The position numbers were made by a program, and so were the translations under genes. 64,000 bases of DNA. Source: Mycobacterium sp. 1100029.7. GTDB lineage: Bacteria > Actinomycetota > Actinomycetes > Mycobacteriales > Mycobacteriaceae. Location of the stretch: assembly GCF_001665235.1 (NCBI RefSeq), contig NZ_LZSC01000011.1:62001-126000 (forward strand), written 5' to 3'. Under the pieces are notes generated by a model. The model made no database searches. It was not told the DNA's origin and was given only the letters and a program-made list of their open reading frames with translations. Numbering within the stretch: position 1 is the stretch's first letter; each line of letters begins with the position of its first letter. Below are positions 52,860 through 62,544 of the stretch, one piece after another.

Positions 52860-53734
52860 TTCTCACCGCCATCCGGGCCGAAAGTGTCGGCGCGCGAGCG
52901 GCTTTGGATGACTTCCCGCGCCAATTCGGCGATGCGGGCCTCGGCCACGTCGGCCGCTCCCTCGGCGCCGATGGTGACCGCCGTCGGGAAGATGCCCCGC
53001 ACCAAATCCGGTCCGCCGGTGGCGGAATCGTCGTCGGCGGCGTCGTACAACGCCTCGACGGCTACCCGCAACGCGGAATCCACATCGGAGACTTGGGCGT
53101 ACAGCTTCTTTATCGAGGACTTGGCGAAGATCGATCCCGAACCCACCGACTGGTAGCCCTCTTCCTCGATGTTCCAGCCGCCTGCCGCGTCGAACGAGAC
53201 GATGCGGCCGGCACCTTCCGAGTCGGCGGCCTGGATGTCGTAGCCGACCAACAGCGGCAGGGCGACCAGCCCCTGCATCGCGGCAGCCAGGTTGCCGCGC
53301 ACCATGATCGCCAGCCGGTTGACCTTGCCGGCGAAGGTGAGCGGGACGCCTTCCAGCTTCTCGTAGTGCTCGAGCTCGACAGCGTAGAGGCGGGCGAATT
53401 CGACGGCGATGGCCGCGGTCCCGGCAATGCCGGTCGCGGTGTAATCGTCGGTGATGTAGACCTTTTTGACGTCGCGGCCGGCGATCATGTTGCCCTGCGT
53501 CGAGCGCCGGTCACCGGCGATCAGCACACCGCCGGGGTATTTCAGCGCCACGATCGTGGTGCCATGCGGCAGGCGCGCCGGATCCCCACCCGGTTGACCG
53601 CCACCGCCGAGTACCGCCGGTAGCAGTTCTGGCGCCTCGCGGCGCAGCAGGTCGGCGAAGGAAGACGTATTGACAGCAGAGAAGCCGGGAAGAGCCGAGT
53701 TGGTGGACAAACGATCAGGAAAAGACCAGGTCAC
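52856..53734 (-). CDS. prcB: 20S proteasome beta subunit PrcB
   Basis: A 292-residue catalytic proteasome subunit with a 58-residue propeptide. The processing site is in [15 protein letters not shown], so the mature protein starts at Thr59, the nucleophile; Asp in [13 protein letters not shown] and the Lys in [12 protein letters not shown] complete the active site. It lies in the pup-prcB-prcA operon and overlaps pup by four bases. Confidence 0.97.
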   Translation of the reverse strand: MTWSFPDRLSTNSALPGFSAVNTSSFADLLRREAPELLPAVLGGGGQPGGDPARLPHGTTIVALKYPGGVLIAGDRRSTQGNMIAGRDVKKVYITDDYTATGIAGTAAIAVEFARLYAVELEHYEKLEGVPLTFAGKVNRLAIMVRGNLAAAMQGLVALPLLVGYDIQAADSEGAGRIVSFDAAGGWNIEEEGYQSVGSGSIFAKSSIKKLYAQVSDVDSALRVAVEALYDAADDDSATGGPDLVRGIFPTAVTIGAEGAADVAEARIAELAREVIQSRSRADTFGPDGGEK

Positions 53735-53925
53735 TGTCCGCCCTTTTGGACATACGCACGGACGAAGTCCTCGGCGTTTTCCTCCAGGACGTCGTCAATC
53801 TCGTCGAGCAGATCGTCGGTTTCCTCGGTCAGTTTCTCGCGACGTTCCTGGCCGGCAGCCGTGGTGCCGACAACGTCATCGTCGTCGCCCCCACCACCGC
53901 CACGCTTGGTCTGCTCCTGCGCCAT
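53731..53925 (-). CDS. pup: Prokaryotic ubiquitin-like protein Pup
   Basis: A 64-residue Pup. It is Gly/Asp-rich at the start, has the Mpa-binding helix ([20 protein letters not shown]) and ends GGQ, so Dop must deamidate the last Gln to Glu before PafA can attach it. ATG 53925 has a perfect AGGAGG ribosome site. A 7-base inverted repeat lies 26 bases upstream. Confidence 0.98.
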   Translation of the reverse strand: MAQEQTKRGGGGGDDDDVVGTTAAGQERREKLTEETDDLLDEIDDVLEENAEDFVRAYVQKGGQ

Positions 53926-53950
53926 CGCCGCCTCCTGCTTCGTGGGGCTT

Positions 53951-53968
53951 GTTTACGGCCGCGTAAAC
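53951..53968. promoter_or_regulatory. Inverted repeat upstream of pup
   Basis: GTTTACG-GCCG-CGTAAAC has perfect 7-base arms and lies 26-43 bases before the pup start, between dop and pup. It is an operator or 5'-leader hairpin candidate for pup-prcB-prcA. Confidence 0.5.
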
Positions 53969-54026
53969 ATGCCCGCTGGTCCCTCTACCCTACCGGTCAA
54001 ACCCGCCGATCTGCGGTTAACGACCC

Positions 54027-55535
54027 TCAGCTCGTCAGTTGTTCTACCAGCTCTACGGCGCTGTCCACCGAGTCCAGCAGCGCCCCGACGTGCGCCTTCG
54101 AGCCCCGCAACGGCTCCAGCGTCGGGATGCGCACCAGCGAATCGCCACCGAGATCGAAAATCACCGAGTCCCAGCTGGCCGCGGCGATATCCGCGCCGAA
54201 CCGGCGCAGGCATTCACCGCGGAAATAGGCGCGGGTGTCGGTCGGAGGGCTGTCGACGGCAGCCAGCACCTGCTGTTCGCTGACCAGTCGCTTCATCGAG
54301 CCGCGCGCGACCAGCCGGTTGTACAGGCCCTTGTCCAGCCGGACGTCGGAATACTGCAGGTCCACCAGGTGCAGGCGCGGCGCCGACCAGCTCAGGTTCT
54401 CGCGCTGCCGGAAGCCTTCGAGCAGCCGCAGCTTGGCCGGCCAGTCCAGCAGCTCCGCACATTCCATCGGGTCGCGCTCCAGCAGGTCGAGTACGTGCGC
54501 CCAGGTCTCCACCACATGTGACGCCCGGGGATCGGGGTCGCGACCGTCGACCAGCTTGGCCACCCGGTCCAGATAGATCCGTTGCAGCGCAAGGCCGGTC
54601 AGCTCACGGCCGTCGGCCAGCGCCACCGCCACCCGCAACGACGGGTCGCGGCTGATCGCGTGCACCGCGTGCACCGGCCGGGCCAGTGCCAGATCGCTCA
54701 GGTCGATGCCGTGCGTCGGGCCCTCTTCGATCAGGTCCAGGACCAGCGCCGTGGTGCCCAGCTTCAGATAGGTCGACGTCTCGGCCAGGTTGGCGTCGCC
54801 GATGATCACGTGCAGCCGGCGGTACCGGTCGGCGTCGGCGTGCGGTTCGTCGCGGGTGTTGATGATGCCGCGTTTGAGGGTGGTTTCCAGCCCGACCTCG
54901 ACCTCGATGTAGTCCGAGCGCTGGGACAGCTGAAATCCGGGCTCGTCGCCGGAGGGGCCGATGCCGACGCGGCCGGAGCCGGTGACCACCTGACGGGACA
55001 CGAAGAACGGGGTCAGCCCGGCGATGATCGACGAAAACGGCGTGTGCCGCGACATCAGGTAGTTCTCGTGTGACCCGTACGAGGCGCCCTTGCCGTCCAC
55101 GTTGTTCTTGTAAAGCTGCAGCTTGGCGGCTCCGGGCACGCTGGCGACGTGCCGGGCGGCTGCCTCCATCACCCGCTCGCCGGCTTTGTCCCAGATGACC
55201 GCGTCCAGCGGGTCGGTGCACTCGGGCGCGGAGTATTCGGGGTGCGCGTGGTCGACGTAGAGCCGCGCCCCGTTGGTGAGGATCATGTTGGCCGCGCCGA
55301 CCTCGTCGGCGTCGACCACCGGCGGCGGGCCGGCCGAGCGGCTCAGGTCGAATCCGCGGGCGTCGCGCAGCGGCGATTCCACCTCGTAGTCCCACCGGGT
55401 GCGCTTGGCGCGTTGGATGCCGGCGGCGGCCGCGTAGGCCAACACCGCTTGAGTCGAAGTGAGGATCGGGTTGGCGGTCGGGTCGGACGGCGACGAGATG
55501 CCGTACTCGACCTCCGTCCCGATAATCCGTTGCAT
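54027..55535 (-). CDS. dop: Pup deamidase/depupylase Dop
   Basis: A 502-residue homologue of PafA that converts Pup Gln to Glu and removes Pup from targets. Motifs are [51 protein letters not shown] and [21 protein letters not shown] Dop-specific insert follows [14 protein letters not shown] chose ATG 55535 ([12 protein letters not shown]); the longer frame to 55592 adds residues without family match. It lies 101 bases upstream of pup on the same strand. Confidence 0.96.
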   Translation of the reverse strand: MQRIIGTEVEYGISSPSDPTANPILTSTQAVLAYAAAAGIQRAKRTRWDYEVESPLRDARGFDLSRSAGPPPVVDADEVGAANMILTNGARLYVDHAHPEYSAPECTDPLDAVIWDKAGERVMEAAARHVASVPGAAKLQLYKNNVDGKGASYGSHENYLMSRHTPFSSIIAGLTPFFVSRQVVTGSGRVGIGPSGDEPGFQLSQRSDYIEVEVGLETTLKRGIINTRDEPHADADRYRRLHVIIGDANLAETSTYLKLGTTALVLDLIEEGPTHGIDLSDLALARPVHAVHAISRDPSLRVAVALADGRELTGLALQRIYLDRVAKLVDGRDPDPRASHVVETWAHVLDLLERDPMECAELLDWPAKLRLLEGFRQRENLSWSAPRLHLVDLQYSDVRLDKGLYNRLVARGSMKRLVSEQQVLAAVDSPPTDTRAYFRGECLRRFGADIAAASWDSVIFDLGGDSLVRIPTLEPLRGSKAHVGALLDSVDSAVELVEQLTS

Positions 55536-55640
55536 GCGTTCAGGGTAGGCCGGGCGACGATCCGTCCCCGCGCTGGGACCGCCTTGCGACACCGCGAAAA
55601 CAGCCAGCAGGCGGTTGCTGCACCACTAGGGTGACCCGGT

Positions 55641-56804
55641 GTGGACGTAACTGCGTGCCGCGACCAGGACCGCCAGAAAGCAGCCGAACACTGGTTCCTG
55701 GAGCGCGGTTTGCCGTCGGTGCTCACCGCCCGGGGACGGTGGCGACGGCTGTGGCCGCGGTGTGCCCCGATGCTCGCGGCCTGGGCGACCGTCGAGGCCT
55801 GCCTGCTGGGCGTCTATTTCGTCAGCGACGGCAACGACGTCTTCATCCAGGGGACGCCGACGAGCACCCAGTGGGCCATCCTGGCGCTGCTCGCCGCGGC
55901 GATACCGCTGGGCATCCTGCTGGGCTGGTTGGTGTCCCGGGTCTCGAGCGGACGCAGCCGCGCTGCCGTCGCGACCGCCGCGCTGGCCTTCGCGGTCGGC
56001 TGCGGGGTCGTCGAATCCGGCGCCGTCCAACTGATCCGGGACGCCGTCATCCTGGTCCTGGTGCTGGTGCTGACCGGCTGCGGCGTCGGCTCGGTGCTCG
56101 CGTGGGCGGTGCGGATGACGATGGAGCACCTGTCGACGGTCGGCACGCTGGCGGTCCGGGCCTTGCCGATCGTGTTGCTGACGGCGTTGGTGTTCTTCAA
56201 CACCTATGTCTGGCTGATGGCCGCGCACATCAGCGGAGAGCGTCTGACACTGGCGATTGTCTTTCTGCTCGGCATCGCCGGCACGTTCGTGGTGTCCAAG
56301 ACCGTGGAGCGGGTCCGGCCCCTGCTGCGCTCGACGGCGTCACCGCCGCAGGGCAGCGAAAACCTCTCCGGCACACCGTTCGCCGCGATGCTCGACCCCA
56401 CGCCCGGCTCGCCGCTGACGCGCCTCGAACGGCTCAACGTGGTGTTCTTGCTGGCCGCGTCGCAACTGATCGAGATCTCGGTGGTGGCCGCCGTCGGCGC
56501 GACCATGTATCTGATCCTGGGCCTGATCATTCTGACGCCGCCGCTGCTCAAGGAATGGACCCACAACGACTCGGTCACGTCGACGGTGTTCGGCATGACG
56601 TTCCCGGCGCCGGATTCGCTGATCCACATGTGCCTGTTCCTGGGCGCGCTGACGTTCATGTACATCAGCGCCCGCGCGGTCGATGACGCCGAATACCGGG
56701 GCATGTTCCTGGATCCGCTGATCGTCGACCTGCACACCGCCCTGACGGCACGCAACCGCTACCTCGGCAACGTCGCCGACGAGGCAACGACAGAAAGCGA
56801 GTGA
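55641..56804 (+). CDS. Multi-pass membrane protein (Rv2113-like)
   Basis: A 387-residue integral membrane protein with about eight hydrophobic segments, from ~residue 41 (PMLAAWATVEACLLGVYFVS) to the last near 340 (HMCLFLGALTFMYISARAVD). A cytoplasmic loop around 225-260 is polar. The C-terminal tail is charged. It corresponds to M. tuberculosis Rv2113, of unknown function. GTG 55641 follows a TAGGGT hexamer by eight bases. It diverges from dop and overlaps the next start by four bases (GTGA). Confidence 0.85.
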   Translation: MDVTACRDQDRQKAAEHWFLERGLPSVLTARGRWRRLWPRCAPMLAAWATVEACLLGVYFVSDGNDVFIQGTPTSTQWAILALLAAAIPLGILLGWLVSRVSSGRSRAAVATAALAFAVGCGVVESGAVQLIRDAVILVLVLVLTGCGVGSVLAWAVRMTMEHLSTVGTLAVRALPIVLLTALVFFNTYVWLMAAHISGERLTLAIVFLLGIAGTFVVSKTVERVRPLLRSTASPPQGSENLSGTPFAAMLDPTPGSPLTRLERLNVVFLLAASQLIEISVVAAVGATMYLILGLIILTPPLLKEWTHNDSVTSTVFGMTFPAPDSLIHMCLFLGALTFMYISARAVDDAEYRGMFLDPLIVDLHTALTARNRYLGNVADEATTESE

Positions 56805-57415
56805 GCCCGTTGACCGACCTGTCCGGAAAGCGTTACGGCGAAGTACTTCTCGTCGAGGTCGGCGAATCCGGTCCGCAAGCCACCGTCTACAACAGCTTCG
56901 GACTCAACGACTGTCCGGCCGAACTGTGGTCCAAGCTCGATCCGCAGGCCATCGCCGCCGAACATGGTGTGGTCGCGGCACTGCTCAACGGGCCGCGCTA
57001 CTGGCTGATGAACGCCATCGAAAAGCACACCGACGGTCCGCAGGAGCGAATGACGTTTGGCGGCATCGAGATGATCAAGCAGGCCACGGTGGCACTGTCG
57101 TCGATGAACCCGGCGCCGTACACGGTCAACGAAGTCACCCGCAATACGGTCTTCGTCTTCGACGCCGGCGAACAGATCTACGAACTGATCGATCCCGACG
57201 GCAAGCGCTGGGTGATGCAGACCTGGAGTCAGGTTGCCGATCCCGCACTGACGCGGGCCGATCTGGGCGGGCTGGCCGAGCGGCTCACGCTGCCGCACGG
57301 GTGGAGCTATCAGTCGCGGGTGCTGACCGAGACGCTGCGGGTGGACACCACACATCGTCCGGCGCGAGTGACCCAGGACGATCTGACGAACAGCTACTCG
57401 TTCGAATTCGACTGA
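56801..57415 (+). CDS. Conserved hypothetical protein (Rv2114-like)
   Basis: A 204-residue soluble protein corresponding to M. tuberculosis Rv2114. Readable parts are GKRYGEVLLVEVGESGPQAT, LLNGPRYWLMNAIEKHTDG and YELIDPDGKRWVMQTWSQV. It has no membrane helix or signal peptide. Start GTG overlaps the stop of the membrane protein gene, so the two are translationally coupled and probably act together. Function unknown. Confidence 0.85.
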   Translation: MSPLTDLSGKRYGEVLLVEVGESGPQATVYNSFGLNDCPAELWSKLDPQAIAAEHGVVAALLNGPRYWLMNAIEKHTDGPQERMTFGGIEMIKQATVALSSMNPAPYTVNEVTRNTVFVFDAGEQIYELIDPDGKRWVMQTWSQVADPALTRADLGGLAERLTLPHGWSYQSRVLTETLRVDTTHRPARVTQDDLTNSYSFEFD

Positions 57416-57494
57416 GCCGCACCGCAGCCCGTCGCACCACCTCGCCTCGCACGGCCTCGCCTCGCATCGCACGGCACCGCGTTCGGTCGCCGAG

Positions 57495-57543
57495 ACTTAA
57501 ACCACTGCGACCCCGCTCGGCGTGTCGTGTACGTGGTTTAAGT
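57495..57543. terminator. Inverted repeat between convergent genes, possible bidirectional terminator
   Basis: ACTTAAACCAC (57495-57505) and GTGGTTTAAGT (57533-57543) are exact reverse complements separated by 27 bases. They lie between the Rv2114-like gene and mpa, both of which end toward the site. There is no T-run, common for mycobacterial terminators. Confidence 0.4.
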
Positions 57544-57639
57544 GTCGGCGTGCGGCCGACCTAACAGGTCCTGGCTGTCGGCGTGCGGCCGGACCTACAG
57601 GTACTGGCGGACGGCGTGCGGCGACCTACAGGTACTGGC
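57542..57639. repeat. Three tandem copies of the 3' end of mpa
   Basis: Units of 34, 33 and 31 bases (57542-57575, 57576-57608, 57609-57639). The third contains the last codons and stop of mpa (minus-strand CAGTACCTGTAG); the second has the same 12 bases and the first a slightly changed version (CAGGACCTGTTAG). Confidence 0.8.
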
Positions 57640-59455
57640 CGAGGTTCGATTCGGTGTCGATGGCGCGCGACGCGCTCGACGACTTGCCGGTGACCAGGGT
57701 GCGGATGTACACGATCCGCTCCCCCTTCTTGCCCGAGATCCGCGCCCAGTCGTCGGGGTTGGTGGTGTTGGGCAGGTCCTCGTTCTCGGCGAACTCGTCG
57801 ACGATCGAGTCGAGCAGGTGCTGGATACGCAGACCGGGTTGACCGGTCTCCAGCACCGACTTGATCGCATTCTTCTTCGCGCGGTCGACGACGTTCTGGA
57901 TCATGGCCCCGGAGTTGAAGTCCTTGAAGTACATGACTTCCTTGTCACCGTTGGCATAGGTGACTTCCAGGAACCGGTTGTCGTCGATCTCGGCGTACAT
58001 CCGCTCGACGACCTTTTCGATCATCGCCCGGATGCATGCGCCCCGGTCACCGTCGAACTCGGCGAGGTCGTCGGCGTGCACCGGCAACGTCTCGACCAAG
58101 TATTTCGAGAAGATGTCCTGCGCCGCTTCGGCATCCGGACGCTCGATCTTGATCTTCACGTCCAGACGTCCCGGCCGCAGAATCGCGGGGTCGATCATGT
58201 CCTCACGGTTGGAGGCACCGATCACGATGACGTTCTCGAGTCCCTCCACACCGTCGATCTCACTCAGCAGCTGCGGGACCACGGTCGTCTCGACGTCGGA
58301 GGAGACACCGGTACCGCGGGTGCGGAAGATCGAGTCCATCTCGTCGAAGAACACGATCACCGGGGTGCCCTCGGACGCCTTTTCCCGCGCCCGCTGGAAG
58401 ATCAACCGGATGTGCCGCTCGGTCTCACCGACGAACTTGTTGAGCAGCTCGGGACCCTTGATGTTGAGGAAGTACGACTTGGCCTCGCGGGCGTCGTCGC
58501 CGCGCACCTCCGCCATCTTCTTGGCCAGCGAATTGGCCACCGCCTTGGCGATCAGCGTCTTACCGCAACCGGGCGGGCCGTACAGCAGCACGCCTTTGGG
58601 CGGACGCAGCGCGTACTCGCGGTAGAGCTCCTTGTGCAGGAACGGCAGTTCCACGGCGTCGCGGATCTGCTCGATCTGGCGCGTCAGCCCACCGATGTCC
58701 AAGTAGCTGACGTCGGGCACCTCTTCGAGCACCAGGTCTTCGACCTCGGCCTTGGGGATGCGCTCGAACGCGTAGCCGGCCTTGGTGTCGACCAGCAGAG
58801 AATCGCCAGGCCGCAACTTGCGCGGCCTGGTGTCATCGTTGAGTGCGTCCGGAACGCCGTCGGGCAAGTCCTCAGCCACCAGTGGTTCGGCGAGCCAGAC
58901 GATGCGCTCCTCGTCGGCGTGGCCGACGACCAACGCCCGGTGCCCGTCGTTGAGAACCTCGCGCAGCGTCGAGATCTCGCCGACCGATTCGTAGGTGCCC
59001 GCCTCGACGACGGTCAACGCTTCGTTGAGGCGGACGGTCTGGCCCTTGCGCAGTAACGGCACGTCGATGTTCGGCGAGCACGTCAACCGCATCTTGCGGC
59101 CGGAGGTGAACACGTCGACGGTTTCGTCGTCGTGCGCGGCGAGCAGAACGCCGTATCCGCTCGGCGGCTGACCGAGCCGGTCGACTTCCTCGCGTAGCGC
59201 CAGCAGTTGCTGCCGCGCCTCTTTAAGAGTTTCCATTAACTTCGAGTTGCGAGCGGCTAGCGAGTCGATGCGCGCCTCGAGCTGATGTACATCGCGTGCG
59301 GACCGCGTGCCGCTCGGCGTTTCGGCCAACTCCTCGAGTTGCTCGCGCAGTGCTGCCGCCTCGCGGCGCAGCTGTTCCAGTTCGGCCGCATCGCCGCTGG
59401 ACATACCGGTTTCGCGATTGATCCCGAATGCTTCAGAACGCTCTGAGTCACCCAT
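57626..59455 (-). CDS. mpa: Proteasomal AAA ATPase Mpa
   Basis: A 609-residue Mpa/ARC ATPase, the same length as the M. tuberculosis protein. Residues ~18-100 form the coiled coil that binds Pup, followed by two OB domains. The AAA domain has Walker A GPPGCGKT, Walker [10 protein letters not shown] and the [18 protein letters not shown] sensor/arginine finger region. It ends GQYL, the tail that docks into PrcA. ATG 59455 is followed by GDSERSEAF; a GGAG-like site precedes it. It unfolds pupylated proteins for the proteasome. Tandem copies of its 3' end lie after the stop. Confidence 0.97.
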   Translation of the reverse strand: MGDSERSEAFGINRETGMSSGDAAELEQLRREAAALREQLEELAETPSGTRSARDVHQLEARIDSLAARNSKLMETLKEARQQLLALREEVDRLGQPPSGYGVLLAAHDDETVDVFTSGRKMRLTCSPNIDVPLLRKGQTVRLNEALTVVEAGTYESVGEISTLREVLNDGHRALVVGHADEERIVWLAEPLVAEDLPDGVPDALNDDTRPRKLRPGDSLLVDTKAGYAFERIPKAEVEDLVLEEVPDVSYLDIGGLTRQIEQIRDAVELPFLHKELYREYALRPPKGVLLYGPPGCGKTLIAKAVANSLAKKMAEVRGDDAREAKSYFLNIKGPELLNKFVGETERHIRLIFQRAREKASEGTPVIVFFDEMDSIFRTRGTGVSSDVETTVVPQLLSEIDGVEGLENVIVIGASNREDMIDPAILRPGRLDVKIKIERPDAEAAQDIFSKYLVETLPVHADDLAEFDGDRGACIRAMIEKVVERMYAEIDDNRFLEVTYANGDKEVMYFKDFNSGAMIQNVVDRAKKNAIKSVLETGQPGLRIQHLLDSIVDEFAENEDLPNTTNPDDWARISGKKGERIVYIRTLVTGKSSSASRAIDTESNLGQYL

Positions 59456-59610
59456 CTTGCGCTCCTTTCCCGCCCCGAATTGATGCGGTGGATACTTCAA
59501 CGCTACCGGCCATTGGCCTTTCGTGCGTGTAGTCAAATGCCATGAAAAGTTGCGTCATTGCTCCCGCTGGTAACCTCAGCGTCGATTTGGGACCACCGAG
59601 AGGACACCCC

Positions 59611-59748
59611 GTGACCGCAAAAACCCTCGCCACAGGCATCGCCGAGGTTGCGGTCATCAACGCCATGTTTCCGACTGTGACTTCCATTGCACCAGTTGGC
59701 TCCACCGCAACTTCCACCCCCCTCCAAGAATCAGGCGTGGCCGAATAG
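59611..59748 (+). CDS. Short secreted-like peptide, possible remnant of an MTB12-type antigen
   Basis: A 45-codon frame with GTG 59611 and a GAGAGGA site seven bases upstream. It reads [18 protein letters not shown] and then [10 protein letters not shown], like the signal peptide of low-molecular-weight antigen MTB12 (CFP-2) proteins, and stops soon after. It lies 16 bases before lppK, whose product has an MTB12-like domain. It may be a degraded signal peptide region of a paralogue or an independent small protein. Confidence 0.35.
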   Translation: MTAKTLATGIAEVAVINAMFPTVTSIAPVGSTATSTPLQESGVAE

Positions 59749-59764
59749 CCGGCCGACCCACCGG

Positions 59765-60412
59765 ATGCATCGACACCTGTCCGTAACCCTGAGCGCCGCC
59801 GTCGCCGCGGCGGCCGTTAGTGTCGCGGCGTGCTCGCACAGTCAGCCCAAGGTGCTGCCGTCGAGCAGTTCGCCGACGGCATTGCCGACGTCGACTCCGC
59901 TGATCGCCACGGCGCCGCCGACGGCCCCGCTGCCGGTTCCCGAAGCGTTGCTCGACGTATTGAACCGGCTCGTCGACCCGAACATTCCGGCCGTCAACAA
60001 GGCGAGTCTGATCGAGGGCGCGACGCCGGACACGGCGCCGACGCTGGACAAATTCATCAACGCGCTGCGCGACAACGGCCATCTACCCATGACCTTCGTG
60101 GCGAACAACATCGCCTGGTCGGACAAGAACCCGTCCAACGTCGTCGCGACCGTCACGGTCAACACCGCCAAGGCGAACAACCGCGCGTTCACCTTCCCGA
60201 TGGAGTTCGCGCCCTTCCAAGGGGGTTGGCAGTTGTCCCGGCAGACGGCGGAAATGCTGCTGGCGCTGGGCAACTCACCGGGCTCGCCGCCGCCGCCGCC
60301 GAGTCCGACGTTGCCGCTGCCCCCGCCGCCGGAACCCGTCTCGCCACCGGCCGCACCGCCGCCACCCGCCGCGGTCCCTGCGACGCCGTCGCCCGCGCCG
60401 CCGCCCGGCTGA
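59765..60412 (+). CDS. lppK: Lipoprotein LppK, MTB12-like domain
   Basis: A 215-residue lipoprotein. The signal peptide [18 protein letters not shown] ends in the lipobox VAAC with lipidated Cys23. The domain (about 65-180) has [20 protein letters not shown] and [17 protein letters not shown], matching the MTB12/CFP-2 family as I remember it. The C-terminus is a Pro-rich tail longer than in M. tuberculosis LppK. The stop overlaps the DUF503 start (TGATG). Function unknown; surface-exposed. Confidence 0.88.
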   Translation: MHRHLSVTLSAAVAAAAVSVAACSHSQPKVLPSSSSPTALPTSTPLIATAPPTAPLPVPEALLDVLNRLVDPNIPAVNKASLIEGATPDTAPTLDKFINALRDNGHLPMTFVANNIAWSDKNPSNVVATVTVNTAKANNRAFTFPMEFAPFQGGWQLSRQTAEMLLALGNSPGSPPPPPSPTLPLPPPPEPVSPPAAPPPPAAVPATPSPAPPPG

Positions 60413-60717
60413 TGTGGATCGCGTGGCTCGAATTCGACGTGCTGCTGGGCCCGGAGCTTGGGGTGCGGTCGCTCAAACAGAAGCGGTCGGTGATCCGCCC
60501 GGTCGTCGCGGAGTTGCGCCGCAAGTTCAAAGTGGCGGCCGCAGAGACCGGCTCGCAGGATCTGCACCGGCGAGCGGGGATCGGGGTGGCCGTCGTGTCC
60601 GGCGACCGTGAACACGCGGTGGAAGTGCTCGACGCCGCCGAGCGTCTGGTCGCCGCACACCCGGAATTCGAGTTGCTCTCGGCGCGGCGCTCGCTGATCC
60701 GCAGCGACGACGATTAG
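60412..60717 (+). CDS. DUF503 family protein (Rv2117-like)
   Basis: A 101-residue DUF503 protein: WLEFDVLLGPELGVRSLKQKR, SVIRPVVAELRRKFKVAAAE and VAVVSGDREHAVEVLDAAER. Its fold is a small ferredoxin-like domain found beside ribosome-binding factor genes in other bacteria. Translation is coupled to lppK. Role unknown; converges with trmI. Confidence 0.88.
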   Translation: MWIAWLEFDVLLGPELGVRSLKQKRSVIRPVVAELRRKFKVAAAETGSQDLHRRAGIGVAVVSGDREHAVEVLDAAERLVAAHPEFELLSARRSLIRSDDD

Positions 60718-60733
60718 CCGGGCCTACCCGTCC

Positions 60734-61636
<903 letters not shown>

Positions 61637-61649
61637 CTAGGCTGCGAAT

Positions 61650-62540
61650 ATGACCGACCAGCCGCAAGACCAGGCACGGGCGGCGTCACGACCGGCTTCC
61701 AGACCGGCACTTTCACCGTCGCGAGCGGCGGACTTCAAGCAGTGCCCGTTGCTGTACCGGTTCCGGGCGATCGACCGGCTGCCCGAGCCGCCGTCGACGG
61801 CCCAGATCCGCGGGTCGGTGGTGCACGCCGCGCTCGAGCAGCTCTACGGCCTGCCCGCGGCGTCGCGCGGCCCCGAGAGGGCGATCTCCCTGGTGGAACC
61901 CGCCTGGGAGCAGGTGGTCACCACCGAACCGGACCGCGTCGGCGAGTTGGACTCCGTCCAGCGGACCCAGGTGCTGGCCGAAGCCCGGGCGTTGCTGTCC
62001 GGCTACTACCGGCTGGAAGACCCGACCCGCTTCGACCCGCAGTGCTGCGAGCAGCGCGTCGAAGTGGAGCTGGCCGACGGCACTCTGCTGCGTGGCTTCA
62101 TCGACCGGATCGACGTCGCCGCCACCGGCGAGCTGCGGGTCGTCGACTACAAGACCGGCAAGGCGCCGCCGGAGGCGCGGGCGCTGGCCGAGTTCAAGGC
62201 CATGTTCCAGATGAAGTTCTACGCGGTGGCACTGCTGCGCACCCGCGGTGTGCCGCCGACCCGACTGCGGCTGATCTACCTCGCCGACGGCCAGGTGCTG
62301 GACTACTCACCGGACCTCGACGAGTTGCTGCGTTTCGAGAAGACGCTGATGGCGATGTGGCGGGCGATCCAATCCGCCGGTGCGACAGGTGATTTCCGCC
62401 CACACCAGTCACGGTTGTGCGACTGGTGTCCCCATCACGAGTACTGCCCGATTTTCGGCGGGACCCCGCCCCCGTATCCGGGCTGGCCGGATCACGCTCG
62501 GACGCAAGCTGTTTCCCACCCCACCGAACCTGCGGCCTGA
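61650..62540 (+). CDS. RecB-family PD-(D/E)XK nuclease with Fe-S cysteines (Rv2119-like)
   Basis: A 296-residue RecB-like nuclease. The active site is visible as GFIDRIDVAATGELRVVDYK (D...D-x-K), and the conserved early Cys is in FKQCPLLYRFR. The C-terminal cysteines CDWCPHHEYC with Cys32 would hold a 4Fe-4S cluster, as in AddB and Cas4. ATG 61650 follows TAGGCT by six bases, so it may be leaderless. It diverges from trmI and converges with the disulfide oxidoreductase. Confidence 0.88.
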   Translation: MTDQPQDQARAASRPASRPALSPSRAADFKQCPLLYRFRAIDRLPEPPSTAQIRGSVVHAALEQLYGLPAASRGPERAISLVEPAWEQVVTTEPDRVGELDSVQRTQVLAEARALLSGYYRLEDPTRFDPQCCEQRVEVELADGTLLRGFIDRIDVAATGELRVVDYKTGKAPPEARALAEFKAMFQMKFYAVALLRTRGVPPTRLRLIYLADGQVLDYSPDLDELLRFEKTLMAMWRAIQSAGATGDFRPHQSRLCDWCPHHEYCPIFGGTPPPYPGWPDHARTQAVSHPTEPAA

Positions 62541-62544
62541 TCCC

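Noticed and set aside
57542..57639. CRISPR array
   Set aside because: The three units are directly adjacent with no spacers and include the end of mpa.
57542..59056. Long plus-strand open frame opposite mpa
   Set aside because: Antisense shadow; mpa has all family motifs on the minus strand.
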